From Thermoplasmata archaeon (GTDB taxonomy: Archaea > Thermoplasmatota > E2 > UBA202 > JdFR-43), in the NCBI GenBank assembly GCA_021162305.1, contig JAGGYX010000051.1:1-5547 (forward strand): a stretch of 5,547 bases of DNA, read 5' to 3'. Position numbers and translations under genes: made by a program. Positions 1 to 5,547 of the stretch are shown piece by piece. The first letter of the stretch is position 1; each line of letters begins with the position of its first letter. Under the pieces are notes generated by a model. That model made no database searches. It saw nothing but the letters and a program-made list of their open reading frames with translations, and was not told the origin of the DNA.

Positions 1-3000
1 AGCCAAGACAGGGCTATTTATATATTTTTGACAGAGAAATTGCACCAATTGGGATAACTTTTGTGATTGGCATGATTACAATACAGATTGAAACAACAGA
101 AGAAATTAATGGAATTGATATTTATATTGATAATGAGCTTAAATTCACAGATTTTACGTATCCTTATTCTCGCTTATGGAATGAAAGAGTTATAGGTCGT
201 CATGTGATCAGGGTTACTGAGCATGGAGGCGATGAAAGTGATGAAGTTAGCGTATTTATATTCAATTTTGCCATGGCAAAGCCAAGTGTTGTGATAAATG
301 AAATAATGTCTGACCCAAAAGGCAGCGATGCTGGAAAAGAATGGATTGAATTGTATAATAAAGGAGATAGTATAAGAATAAAAGGATGGACAATAAGCAA
401 TGCCAATGGAAATGCAATAGCAACATTGCCAAACTGGGTATTTCCAAATGATAGCTATCTCGTTATAAATTTTGGAAATGGAAACAATGACAATGACTTT
501 TCAGATGGAAATGGAACTTTTTATGTTGGCAGCAATCAGGAATTTTTAGATAACAACATGGATGAATGTGCTCTTTATACTGGGGAGCCAAGCGAAAATA
601 CAATTATCGATTTTATTTCTTATTGCTATGAAGGAAATTATACATCTGGTATAGCATATGAATATGCAACAAAAGCAGGAATATGGAATGATGGAGAGTA
701 TTTTAACCCTTCAAAACAAATTCAAGATGATTCAATCACATTATTAATAGAAGAAGAGGATTCAATTGGAAGAGATTCATATTCAAACGATACAAATATG
801 CCGACAGATTGGAACACGCTGGGTGGAAAAGATGCTTTTAAAGCCTCGCCGGGGAGATGCAATTTTGATGCATTTGGTATAGTAGATATGGAAATGCAAT
901 CGCAAATTGGAATGGCAGATAAAAAGAAATGGACCATAATGTTTTATATGGCAGCAGATAGCCATGGAGATCGCTTGGAGGAAACAGCCGTGATAGAATT
1001 GAATCAATTAGAAAAAGTTGGAAGCGATGAGAATATTAACATAGTATTTGAGATAGATGGAAGAAACAAGGTGGGAAGAGCAATAACAGTACATTTTCCG
1101 GAAGAGGATTGGGTTGGAGTGGAAGATAAAGGCATGACATTCAGAGGTTATCTAAAAAAAGATGATAGAACAGGATATGTAAAATTAGTTCGCCGTGGAG
1201 AAAATAGATGGTTTACTCAAGTTAAAAAATCATCTCTTATATATGCATGGCATCGACCAAATGAATCAGCAACTATCGGAGAAGTAAATACTGGCACAGC
1301 AGCACCTCTTACTGATTTCATAAATTGGGCAAAAAGGAACGTGCCTGCCGAGCACTATGTTCTTATATTGGCGGGGCATGGCAAAGGGTGGAAAGGAGTG
1401 CTTCGAGATTATACAAGCAATAAAGATTGGCTTTATATGCATGAATTAAAAGATGCTCTCAGCGATGCAAATGTGATGAAATTTGACATAATAGGATTTG
1501 ATGCATGCTTGATGGGCACAGTAGAAGTTGGTTATCAAATTCGGCAATATGCAAATTATATGGTTGCATCAGAAGAAATTGAATGGTGCTGGAATTTTTA
1601 TGATAAACTTTTTAAGAAACTTCAAGATAATCCAGATATTTCTCCAGAAAATTTTTCAAAGTTAATTGTTGAGCAATATGGAGAGAAGAGGAGAGAATCA
1701 CACAGATGCTCAGGAAATTATTATACTCTATCTGCTATAGATCTTGGTCCTCCATTTCTTGAATTGGTGCAATCATTGGATAAACTTTCAATCCATTTAA
1801 AAGAAGGAATGGAAGATTGGGGTGATACAGAACTTGAGAGATTTAAAGAGCATTATTCTCCAAATGACAATTGCCAGATGGATGTCAAAAAAATTTTATG
1901 GAATACAGAATTTTACTGTGATAAAAATTACATAGACTTATATGATTTTATATTCAGTTTAGCATGCAGCTCTGATATTAATACTTATTATAAAGAAGGA
2001 GCATCTTCTGTAGTTAATGCAATAGATGAAGTTGTTATCGCAGAAGAACATGGTGATAGCCATCTTGATTCCAATGGCATTTCAATTTATTTTCCTCGCA
2101 ACCAAACACTTTTTGGTCCGAAGCACAATTGTTGCCAAGGATATGGAAATTTACTAATGAAAGAAGACCCATTTGATTATCCTTCGCCATCTCGCTTAAT
2201 TAATCATGCATCTTCTCTTGCCATATATGCAGAAGACCATACAACTCAATGGGGAAAAGCGCCTTACATCGGGAATACTCCGCATCCCTGGCCAGAAGCA
2301 ATAAATCTTCTTTTTAGAATGAATACTCATTGGGATGAATTTTTGCATCGCTACTACAAGCCTTGTGCAGATGCAGGCGAGAACCAAACCATATTTATTC
2401 CACAAGGGCAACCATATGCTACTGTAACTTTAGATGGCTCTGGCTCATCATCTGCAGATGATAACACCAGCTACCTAAAATATTTCTGGGATTTCGATGA
2501 CAGAAAAGATGATTCATCAGGTAATAAAATACCCCAAGATGACATGGATGCAGATGGAATTGATGAAACAAATGATGACAATGATTCGATGGGAATAAAA
2601 GTAACGCATGAATTTGCACCTGGAACATATGTAGTTACATTAACTATATGGGATGACCATCATACAATCAATGATAGAAAAACCAATAGCACTAAAAATA
2701 CTCATTGGAAAACTGATCAAGATACATGTATTATAAGAGTTATAGAATTGCTCGATGAAGAACCTCCAATCCCCAAGATAATAACACCTGAAGATGGAAC
2801 TACAACTGCAAATGACATCATAATAGTTACCGGAAATGCAACAGATGATGTTGGCATAAAACAATTTGGTTACACACTTAAATGGAAAGATGGAGAAACA
2901 TCTGACTCATGGGAGCTGGATAATTTAACTTCATATGAGTTTGAGTTTGAAGTTGAATTGCATGAGAACTGGAACGAAATCACAGTATGGGCAAAAGATT

Positions 3001-3380
3001 ATGCTGGAAATGAAGGAAATGATAGCGTGGTGGTATATTATTATCCTGAAGAAGACACAACTCCACCTGTTACAATAGAAGAAGTAGGGCAGCCAAGCTG
3101 GGAAGGCGGTTATAGAGTTTCATCCGAGACACCAATATGGCTTAATGCAACCGATGATTTATCTGGCGTGGCTTCTATATATTACGAAGTATGGAGCGAT
3201 GAAGATGGAGATGACAATGTTGATACAATGAAAGCAAATGCTACAATACCTGCCTCAAGTGTGGAAATTCACTTTGGAGAATATGAGGTATATGGCATTG
3301 CCGAGCTTCATTTCTATGCAACTGATAATTCAGGAAATGTAGAAGAAATGAAAGTCAAGCAGCATTATGTAGAGAGCTAA
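1..3380 (+). CDS. Large multidomain clostripain-family (peptidase C11) secreted protease, 5'-truncated by the window edge
   Basis: Probable extracellular cysteine endopeptidase; C11 enzymes usually cleave after Arg or Lys. Residues are numbered from the GTG at 63. Domains in order: an Ig-like module (about -20 to 69); a lamin-tail domain (about 74-267, opening with [12 protein letters not shown] and closing with SPGRCN); the C11 catalytic domain (about 287-765) with [12 protein letters not shown] at its start, catalytic His439 in LAGHGKGW, Cys482 in FDACLMG, and GISIYFP near 672; a PKD domain (about 767-880, core WDFDD at 809-813, [12 protein letters not shown] at 850-861); and two Ig-like domains (about 900-994 and 998-1105). 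The frame has no stop from position 3 onward and reads [10 protein letters not shown] before the GTG, which also lacks a ribosome binding site, so the true start lies upstream. No signal peptide is visible, as expected for a missing N-terminus, and no C-terminal membrane anchor is seen. Many N-x-S/T sites and acidic residues fit export. The C11 assignment is firm; substrate and location are inferred. Confidence 0.9.
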   Translation, partial: PRQGYLYIFDREIAPIGITFVIGMITIQIETTEEINGIDIYIDNELKFTDFTYPYSRLWNERVIGRHVIRVTEHGGDESDEVSVFIFNFAMAKPSVVINEIMSDPKGSDAGKEWIELYNKGDSIRIKGWTISNANGNAIATLPNWVFPNDSYLVINFGNGNNDNDFSDGNGTFYVGSNQEFLDNNMDECALYTGEPSENTIIDFISYCYEGNYTSGIAYEYATKAGIWNDGEYFNPSKQIQDDSITLLIEEEDSIGRDSYSNDTNMPTDWNTLGGKDAFKASPGRCNFDAFGIVDMEMQSQIGMADKKKWTIMFYMAADSHGDRLEETAVIELNQLEKVGSDENINIVFEIDGRNKVGRAITVHFPEEDWVGVEDKGMTFRGYLKKDDRTGYVKLVRRGENRWFTQVKKSSLIYAWHRPNESATIGEVNTGTAAPLTDFINWAKRNVPAEHYVLILAGHGKGWKGVLRDYTSNKDWLYMHELKDALSDANVMKFDIIGFDACLMGTVEVGYQIRQYANYMVASEEIEWCWNFYDKLFKKLQDNPDISPENFSKLIVEQYGEKRRESHRCSGNYYTLSAIDLGPPFLELVQSLDKLSIHLKEGMEDWGDTELERFKEHYSPNDNCQMDVKKILWNTEFYCDKNYIDLYDFIFSLACSSDINTYYKEGASSVVNAIDEVVIAEEHGDSHLDSNGISIYFPRNQTLFGPKHNCCQGYGNLLMKEDPFDYPSPSRLINHASSLAIYAEDHTTQWGKAPYIGNTPHPWPEAINLLFRMNTHWDEFLHRYYKPCADAGENQTIFIPQGQPYATVTLDGSGSSSADDNTSYLKYFWDFDDRKDDSSGNKIPQDDMDADGIDETNDDNDSMGIKVTHEFAPGTYVVTLTIWDDHHTINDRKTNSTKNTHWKTDQDTCIIRVIELLDEEPPIPKIITPEDGTTTANDIIIVTGNATDDVGIKQFGYTLKWKDGETSDSWELDNLTSYEFEFEVELHENWNEITVWAKDYAGNEGNDSVVVYYYPEEDTTPPVTIEEVGQPSWEGGYRVSSETPIWLNATDDLSGVASIYYEVWSDEDGDDNVDTMKANATIPASSVEIHFGEYEVYGIAELHFYATDNSGNVEEMKVKQHYVES

Positions 3381-3384
3381 ACCC

Positions 3385-3405
3385 ATTTGCAAACAAAGGG
3401 CAAAT
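3385..3405 (+). repeat. Short inverted repeat just after the protease stop codon
   Basis: ATTTGC (3385-3390) and GCAAAT (3400-3405) are perfect reverse complements separated by 9 bases, starting 5 bases after the protease stop. A 6-bp stem in AT-rich DNA is weak and has no T-run behind it, so a role in ending the protease transcript is only a possibility. The right arm runs into the TATA-like sequence of tuf. Confidence 0.25.
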
Positions 3406-3416
3406 AATTATATATA
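3401..3416 (+). promoter_or_regulatory. Candidate TATA box / promoter for tuf-rpsJ
   Basis: The sequence CAAATAATTATATATA contains an archaeal TATA-like core with purine-rich sequence (AAAGGG) just upstream, where a TFB recognition element would sit. Archaeal transcription normally starts about 25 bases downstream of the box centre. That would place the start near 3430-3434 and give a very short leader carrying the ribosome binding site. The location in the only gap between protease and tuf supports a separate promoter. The AT-rich background means such a box can arise by chance. Confidence 0.4.
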
Positions 3417-3431
3417 TTGGAATTTATATAC

Positions 3432-3439
3432 AGGAGGAG
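3432..3439 (+). promoter_or_regulatory. Strong Shine-Dalgarno site of tuf
   Basis: AGGAGGAG lies 5 bases before the ATG at 3445 and is strongly complementary to the archaeal 16S rRNA 3' end. It fixes the tuf start and fits a highly translated gene. By contrast, rpsJ has only a weak purine stretch before its start. Confidence 0.85.
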
Positions 3440-3444
3440 ATAAA

Positions 3445-4731
3445 ATGCCAGCTGAAAAACCCCATCTTAATTTGGTAACGATAGGGCATATTGACCACGG
3501 TAAGTCAACGTTAGTAGGAAGACTGCTGCTCGATACGGGACAGATAGATGAGCATCTGATTAGAAAATACGAGGAGGAAGCAAAAGCAAAAGGAAAGGAA
3601 AGCTTTGCACTTGCATGGGTCATGGATAAGCTCAAGGAGGAAAGAGAGCGCGGTATAACAATAGATGTAGCACATCGCCGCTTTGATACAGACAAGTATT
3701 ACTTTACAATCATCGATGCTCCTGGCCACAGAGACTTCGTTAAAAACATGATTACAGGAACGAGCCAGGCGGATGCCGCCGTTCTTGTAGTAGCTGCTCC
3801 AGATGGCGTGATGGCTCAGACAAAAGAGCATGCATGGCTTGCGAAAACGCTCGGCGTTGACCAGATGATTGTGGCGATAAACAAAATGGATATAACGCAG
3901 CCACCATATGACCAGAAAAGATATGAAGAGGTGAAGGCAGATGTTGAAAAATTGCTGAAGAGCATCGGATACAAAGATGTTGTTTATCTTCCAATATCTG
4001 CATGGAAAGGCGACAACATTGTAGAAAAGAAAGAGCTTTCATGGTTTGATGGACCGACGATGATAGAAGCTTTGAATAATCTGAAGATTCCAGCAAAGCC
4101 AATTGACAAGCCATTAAGATGGCCCATACAGGATGTTTATTCAATAACAGGCGTTGGCACAGTTCCAGTTGGAAGAATCGAAACTGGAGTTATGCAGCCA
4201 GGTGACAAACTCATATTCCTGCCATCGACGCAGCCGCACGGCGTCGTCGGAGAGGTAAAGAGTATAGAGATGCATCATGAATCAATACCAAAAGCAGAGC
4301 CAGGCGACAATGTTGGAGCAAACATAAGAGGAGTGAGCAAAAAGGATGTAAGGAGAGGAGATGTGGCTGGTCATGTTGATAATCCGCCAACAGTAGCAAA
4401 AGCTTTCACAGCAAGAATCATGGTGCTTAATCATCCAAGCGTTATTACAGTTGGTTATACACCAGTGTTCCATGTGCATACAGCACAGGTTGCATGCAGA
4501 TTTGATGCATTGCTCAAGAAATTTGATCCTCGAACAGGAGAAGTAAAAGAAGAAAATCCACAATTCTTGAAGACAGGAGATGCTGCACTCGTGAGAATTG
4601 TTCCAACAAGACCAATGGTCATAGAAAAGGCAGATACAATAAGAGAGTTATCAAGATTTGCAATCAGAGACATGGGACAGACTGTTGGAGCAGGTATATG
4701 TGTTGATATTGAAGCCAGAGAGATAAAATAA
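3445..4731 (+). CDS. tuf: Translation elongation factor 1-alpha (EF-1A / aEF-Tu), complete
   Basis: Cytoplasmic GTPase of 428 residues, the usual length for archaeal EF-1A, which delivers aminoacyl-tRNA to the ribosomal A site. All G-domain motifs are present: P-loop GHIDHGKS (14-21), switch I Thr72 in GITID, DAPGH (91-95) with the catalytic His95, NKMD (146-149), and SAW (185-187). Domain 2 begins near 222 ([22 protein letters not shown]) and domain 3 near 320, with [19 protein letters not shown] and a GQTVGAG turn near the C-terminus. At 117-130 the short form [14 protein letters not shown] is seen, without the 11-residue insert of crenarchaeal and eukaryotic EF-1A, which points to Euryarchaeota. 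The start is set by the GGAGG site and the conserved N-terminus. The gene is followed after a single base by rpsJ, as expected for an operon. The upstream neighbour is an unrelated protease, not fusA. No inteins, frameshifts or missing key residues are seen. Confidence 0.98.
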   Translation: MPAEKPHLNLVTIGHIDHGKSTLVGRLLLDTGQIDEHLIRKYEEEAKAKGKESFALAWVMDKLKEERERGITIDVAHRRFDTDKYYFTIIDAPGHRDFVKNMITGTSQADAAVLVVAAPDGVMAQTKEHAWLAKTLGVDQMIVAINKMDITQPPYDQKRYEEVKADVEKLLKSIGYKDVVYLPISAWKGDNIVEKKELSWFDGPTMIEALNNLKIPAKPIDKPLRWPIQDVYSITGVGTVPVGRIETGVMQPGDKLIFLPSTQPHGVVGEVKSIEMHHESIPKAEPGDNVGANIRGVSKKDVRRGDVAGHVDNPPTVAKAFTARIMVLNHPSVITVGYTPVFHVHTAQVACRFDALLKKFDPRTGEVKEENPQFLKTGDAALVRIVPTRPMVIEKADTIRELSRFAIRDMGQTVGAGICVDIEAREIK

Positions 4732-4732
4732 T

Positions 4733-5044
4733 ATGGCACAGGTAGCAAGGATAACATTAACGGGAACAGATGCAAAAAAGATTGATGAGGTATGCCAGCA
4801 AATCAAGAGAATTGCAGAGAGGACTGGCATCAAAATGCGTGGTCCAATACCATTACCAACTAAACGCCTTGTTGTTCCAGTAAGAAAAAGTCCTGATGGC
4901 GAGGGAACAGAAACATGGGACAGATGGGAAATGCGAATCCATAAGCGCCTTATAGAACTCGATGCTCAAGAACGTGCTTTACGACAGTTAATGCGTGTGC
5001 AAGTACCAGATGGTGTGAACATAGAAATAGTTTTGAAATCTTAA
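4733..5044 (+). CDS. rpsJ: 30S ribosomal protein S10 (uS10), complete
   Basis: Small-subunit ribosomal protein of 103 residues, normal for archaeal uS10, which sits in the 30S head. Recognised by the archaeal/eukaryotic-type N-terminus [13 protein letters not shown], the central loop signature [18 protein letters not shown] (37-54), the block [16 protein letters not shown] (61-76), and the C-terminal strand VNIEIVLKS. Its ATG lies one base after the tuf stop codon and has only a weak purine-rich stretch (AGAGAG) upstream, so translation is probably coupled to tuf. The tuf-rpsJ order is a known archaeal arrangement. A T-rich stretch and tRNA-Ser follow on the same strand. Nothing is unusual in the protein. 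Confidence 0.97.
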   Translation: MAQVARITLTGTDAKKIDEVCQQIKRIAERTGIKMRGPIPLPTKRLVVPVRKSPDGEGTETWDRWEMRIHKRLIELDAQERALRQLMRVQVPDGVNIEIVLKS

Positions 5045-5050
5045 CCTCTC

Positions 5051-5080
5051 TTTATTTTTAATTTTGGCATAAATTTTTTT
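5051..5080 (+). terminator. T-rich putative terminator after rpsJ
   Basis: Starting 6 bases after the rpsJ stop, the coding strand carries several T-runs (TTTATTTTTAATTTT at 5051-5065 and seven T at 5074-5080) without a clear hairpin. Archaeal RNA polymerase can terminate at such T-runs in the non-template strand. If it does here, tuf-rpsJ ends before the tRNA; otherwise the tRNA is cut out of a longer transcript. Confidence 0.4.
5068..5080 (+). promoter_or_regulatory. Possible TATA-like element for tRNA-Ser
   Basis: GCATAAATTTTTT lies about 30-40 bases before the mature tRNA 5' end, a workable distance for an archaeal box A with transcription starting near 5099. The other TATA-like string, CATATATT at 5089-5096, is too close to the tRNA to direct its start. 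The element overlaps the T-rich terminator candidate, so this is a weak call. Confidence 0.22.
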
Positions 5081-5101
5081 ATGTCCTCATATATTCTTTT
5101 T

Positions 5102-5124
5102 TAGCCAAGCTGAGGTAGCCAAGC
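5102..5124 (+). repeat. 9-bp direct repeat across the tRNA 5' end
   Basis: TAGCCAAGC occurs at 5102-5110 and again at 5116-5124, so the leader just before the tRNA copies the D-arm start. The two copies overlap the mature 5' end and the D-arm. It may be chance or a small duplication; no function is evident. Confidence 0.5.
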
Positions 5125-5196
5125 CCGGACCAAGGCGCAGGCCTTGAGAGCCTGTGGTGCTTGCGCACCGCGAGGGTTCAAATCCCTCCCTCAGCG
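5109..5196 (+). tRNA. tRNA-Ser, anticodon UGA
   Basis: Complete class II cloverleaf of 88 nt. Acceptor stem GCTGAGG (5109-5115) pairs with CCTCAGC (5189-5195). The D-stem is GCC/GGC (5118-5120 with 5134-5136). The anticodon stem CAGGC/GCCTG (5138-5142 with 5150-5154) closes the loop CTTGAGA with anticodon TGA at 5145-5147, reading UCA. The long variable arm GGTGC/GCACC (5156-5160 with 5165-5169) is the serine/leucine hallmark. The T-stem GAGGG/CCCTC (5172-5176 with 5184-5188) closes the loop TTCAAAT. The discriminator base is G (5196), as in tRNA-Ser and unlike the A of tRNA-Leu. CCA is not encoded and there is no intron. Its place after rpsJ matches a tuf-rpsJ-tRNA-Ser linkage recalled from other archaea. 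Confidence 0.97.
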
Positions 5197-5282
5197 CTAT
5201 TTTACAGGTAAAACACTGGATAAGCTTATGAGTGACATAAATCTGTTGAAGCTTATTTTGAAGAATTATTGAGAAAGGAAGG

Positions 5283-5302
5283 AGATAAAAAATATTTTAT
5301 CT
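5283..5302. repeat. Perfect 8-bp inverted repeat (hairpin)
   Basis: AGATAAAA (5283-5290) and TTTTATCT (5295-5302) are exact reverse complements around a 4-base loop, AATA. The stem is mostly A-T and so weak. No T-run follows on either strand, so a terminator role is not supported; a small operator or chance are both possible. Confidence 0.35.
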
Positions 5303-5404
5303 AAGGTTTCTATCTGGAATAATGTCTCTAAGGAAAAACTTATGGAAATGCTTACGAAAATATAACTTGCTGCAAAACTTATAATGAGGCAGGTACAAAA
5401 TACA

Positions 5405-5424
5405 AGGAAATATAAAAGAAAAGA
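5405..5424 (-). terminator. T-rich putative terminator for the minus-strand DUF2283-like gene
   Basis: Just past the stop of the minus-strand gene, its coding strand reads TCTTTTCTTTTATATTTCCT, a T-rich tract of the kind used for archaeal termination. It lies on the side facing the convergent tRNA gene. No hairpin accompanies it, and the AT-rich background limits confidence. Confidence 0.3.
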
Positions 5425-5436
5425 TATTATTGCCAC

Positions 5437-5547
5437 TTATTGCTTCTTCAAAATTTTTCTCTTCTTTGCATTCAATATTGTTATTCCTACAATACTTCCT
5501 TTTTCATATCTTACAATTATATCACTATCGAGCAATTGAGCATCATC
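5437..5547 (-). CDS. DUF2283-like small protein, C-terminal 36 residues only (start lies beyond the right edge)
   Basis: Reading the minus strand from 5547, an open frame gives 36 residues and ends with TAA at 5439-5437. It includes DSDIIVRYEKGSIVGITILN followed by a basic tail, AKKRKILKKQ. The pattern of an acidic turn, a strand with D-I-I-V-x-Y, a charged Gly turn, and I-V-G-I-x-I-L-N-A is the typical C-terminal half of DUF2283 proteins, small (roughly 60-80 residue) proteins of unknown function in archaea and bacteria. Family members are often found beside DUF4258 genes in pairs resembling toxin-antitoxin modules; such a partner would lie outside this window and cannot be checked. The frame stays open to the edge, so the gene is cut by the window and not by a mutation. 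It is convergent with the tRNA. The family call rests on motif recognition over a short stretch. Confidence 0.7.
   Translation of the reverse strand, partial: DDAQLLDSDIIVRYEKGSIVGITILNAKKRKILKKQ

Larger units (their letters stand above)
5197..5436. other. Non-coding gap between tRNA-Ser and the DUF2283-like gene, with coding-like fragments
   Basis: No intact gene is visible in these 240 bases. Short plus-strand open stretches read like protein pieces but are broken by stops. One, in one frame, runs from 5236 to the stop at 5302-5304 and includes SVEAYFEELLRKEGDKK. Another, in a second frame, runs from 5273 to the stop at 5363-5365 and includes SKVSIWNNVSKEKLMEMLTK. GGAGATAAAA at 5281-5290 copies the sequence around the tuf ribosome binding site but is not followed by a start codon. 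The region could be a decayed gene or simply AT-rich spacer; I recognise no family. Confidence 0.4.

Noticed and set aside
273..275. ATG at 273 ([11 protein letters not shown]) as the true start of the lamin-tail/C11 protein.
   Set aside because: No ribosome binding site precedes it, no signal peptide follows, and the frame continues upstream as a coherent domain.
223..294. A 23-codon plus-strand frame starting at ATG 223 that resembles a short signal peptide ([13 protein letters not shown]) just before the lamin-tail domain, suggesting a separate gene start there.
   Set aside because: It ends at a TGA at 292 and would need a frameshift to join the lamin-tail domain. The other frame is continuous and encodes a well-formed Ig-like module across the same bases. 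The resemblance is probably chance, though read data at 255-285 would settle it.
3408..4833. Several minus-strand open frames of 60-130 codons overlapping tuf and rpsJ.
   Set aside because: They are antisense shadows of strongly conserved genes, with compositions rich in Ser, Leu, Cys and His that fit no family.
5109..5196. tRNA-Leu as an alternative identity for the class II tRNA.
   Set aside because: The anticodon is TGA and the discriminator base is G, both of which fit serine; archaeal tRNA-Leu has A at the discriminator.
5228..5272. A 14-codon frame starting MSDINLLKLILKNY.
   Set aside because: Too short, no ribosome binding site, no recognisable family; covered by the spacer description.
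5384..5539. A plus-strand frame of 51 codons starting MRQVQNTRKYKRK with a hydrophobic tail.
   Set aside because: Its hydrophobic part is the antisense reading of the DUF2283-like gene, and it has no ribosome binding site, so it is taken as a shadow.
1..5547. CRISPR arrays, insertion sequences, inteins or riboswitches.
   Set aside because: No regularly spaced repeats, no transposase-like frame, no terminal inverted repeats and no interruption of EF-1A were seen.

Overview
The window looks like a piece of an AT-rich euryarchaeal genome, most probably from the Thermoplasmata or a relative. It carries an archaeal EF-1A gene followed by archaeal-type ribosomal protein S10, a strong GGAGG ribosome binding site, TATA-like promoter sequence, and a tRNA-Ser without an encoded CCA. 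EF-1A has the short G-domain form, without the 11-residue insert of crenarchaeal and eukaryotic EF-1A. Its overall sequence resembles remembered Thermoplasmata EF-1A; no alignment was run. A large multidomain clostripain-type protease next door fits protein-degrading sediment archaea such as Marine Benthic Group D, but the assignment to that group is inference.

Layout: positions 1-3380 (+) hold the 3' part of a very large, probably secreted protein. It has an Ig-like module, a lamin-tail domain, a peptidase C11 (clostripain) catalytic domain with visible His and Cys, a PKD domain with a calcium-loop insert, and two more Ig-like domains. The reading frame stays open to the left edge, so the gene starts outside the window and the GTG at 63 is not a convincing start. 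A 64-base gap (3381-3444) carries a TATA-like sequence and a strong ribosome binding site. Then come tuf (EF-1A, 3445-4731), rpsJ (S10, 4733-5044) one base later, a T-rich gap, and tRNA-Ser(UGA) at 5109-5196. From 5197 to 5436 there is no intact gene. At the right edge, 5437-5547 on the minus strand encodes the last 36 residues of a DUF2283-like small protein, cut by the window end.

How the parts relate: tuf, rpsJ and tRNA-Ser form a translation cluster known from other archaea (delivery of aminoacyl-tRNA, a small-subunit protein and a tRNA). Here it has its own promoter region and sits after an unrelated exported protease rather than directly after fusA and the rest of the str operon. The protease probably works outside the cell on proteins. 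The DUF2283-like gene converges on the tRNA and belongs to a different unit continuing beyond the window.

No clearly new system was found. The points most worth a second look are the architecture and hidden 5' extension of the protease, the DUF2283-like fragment at the edge, and the coding-like debris between the tRNA and that fragment.
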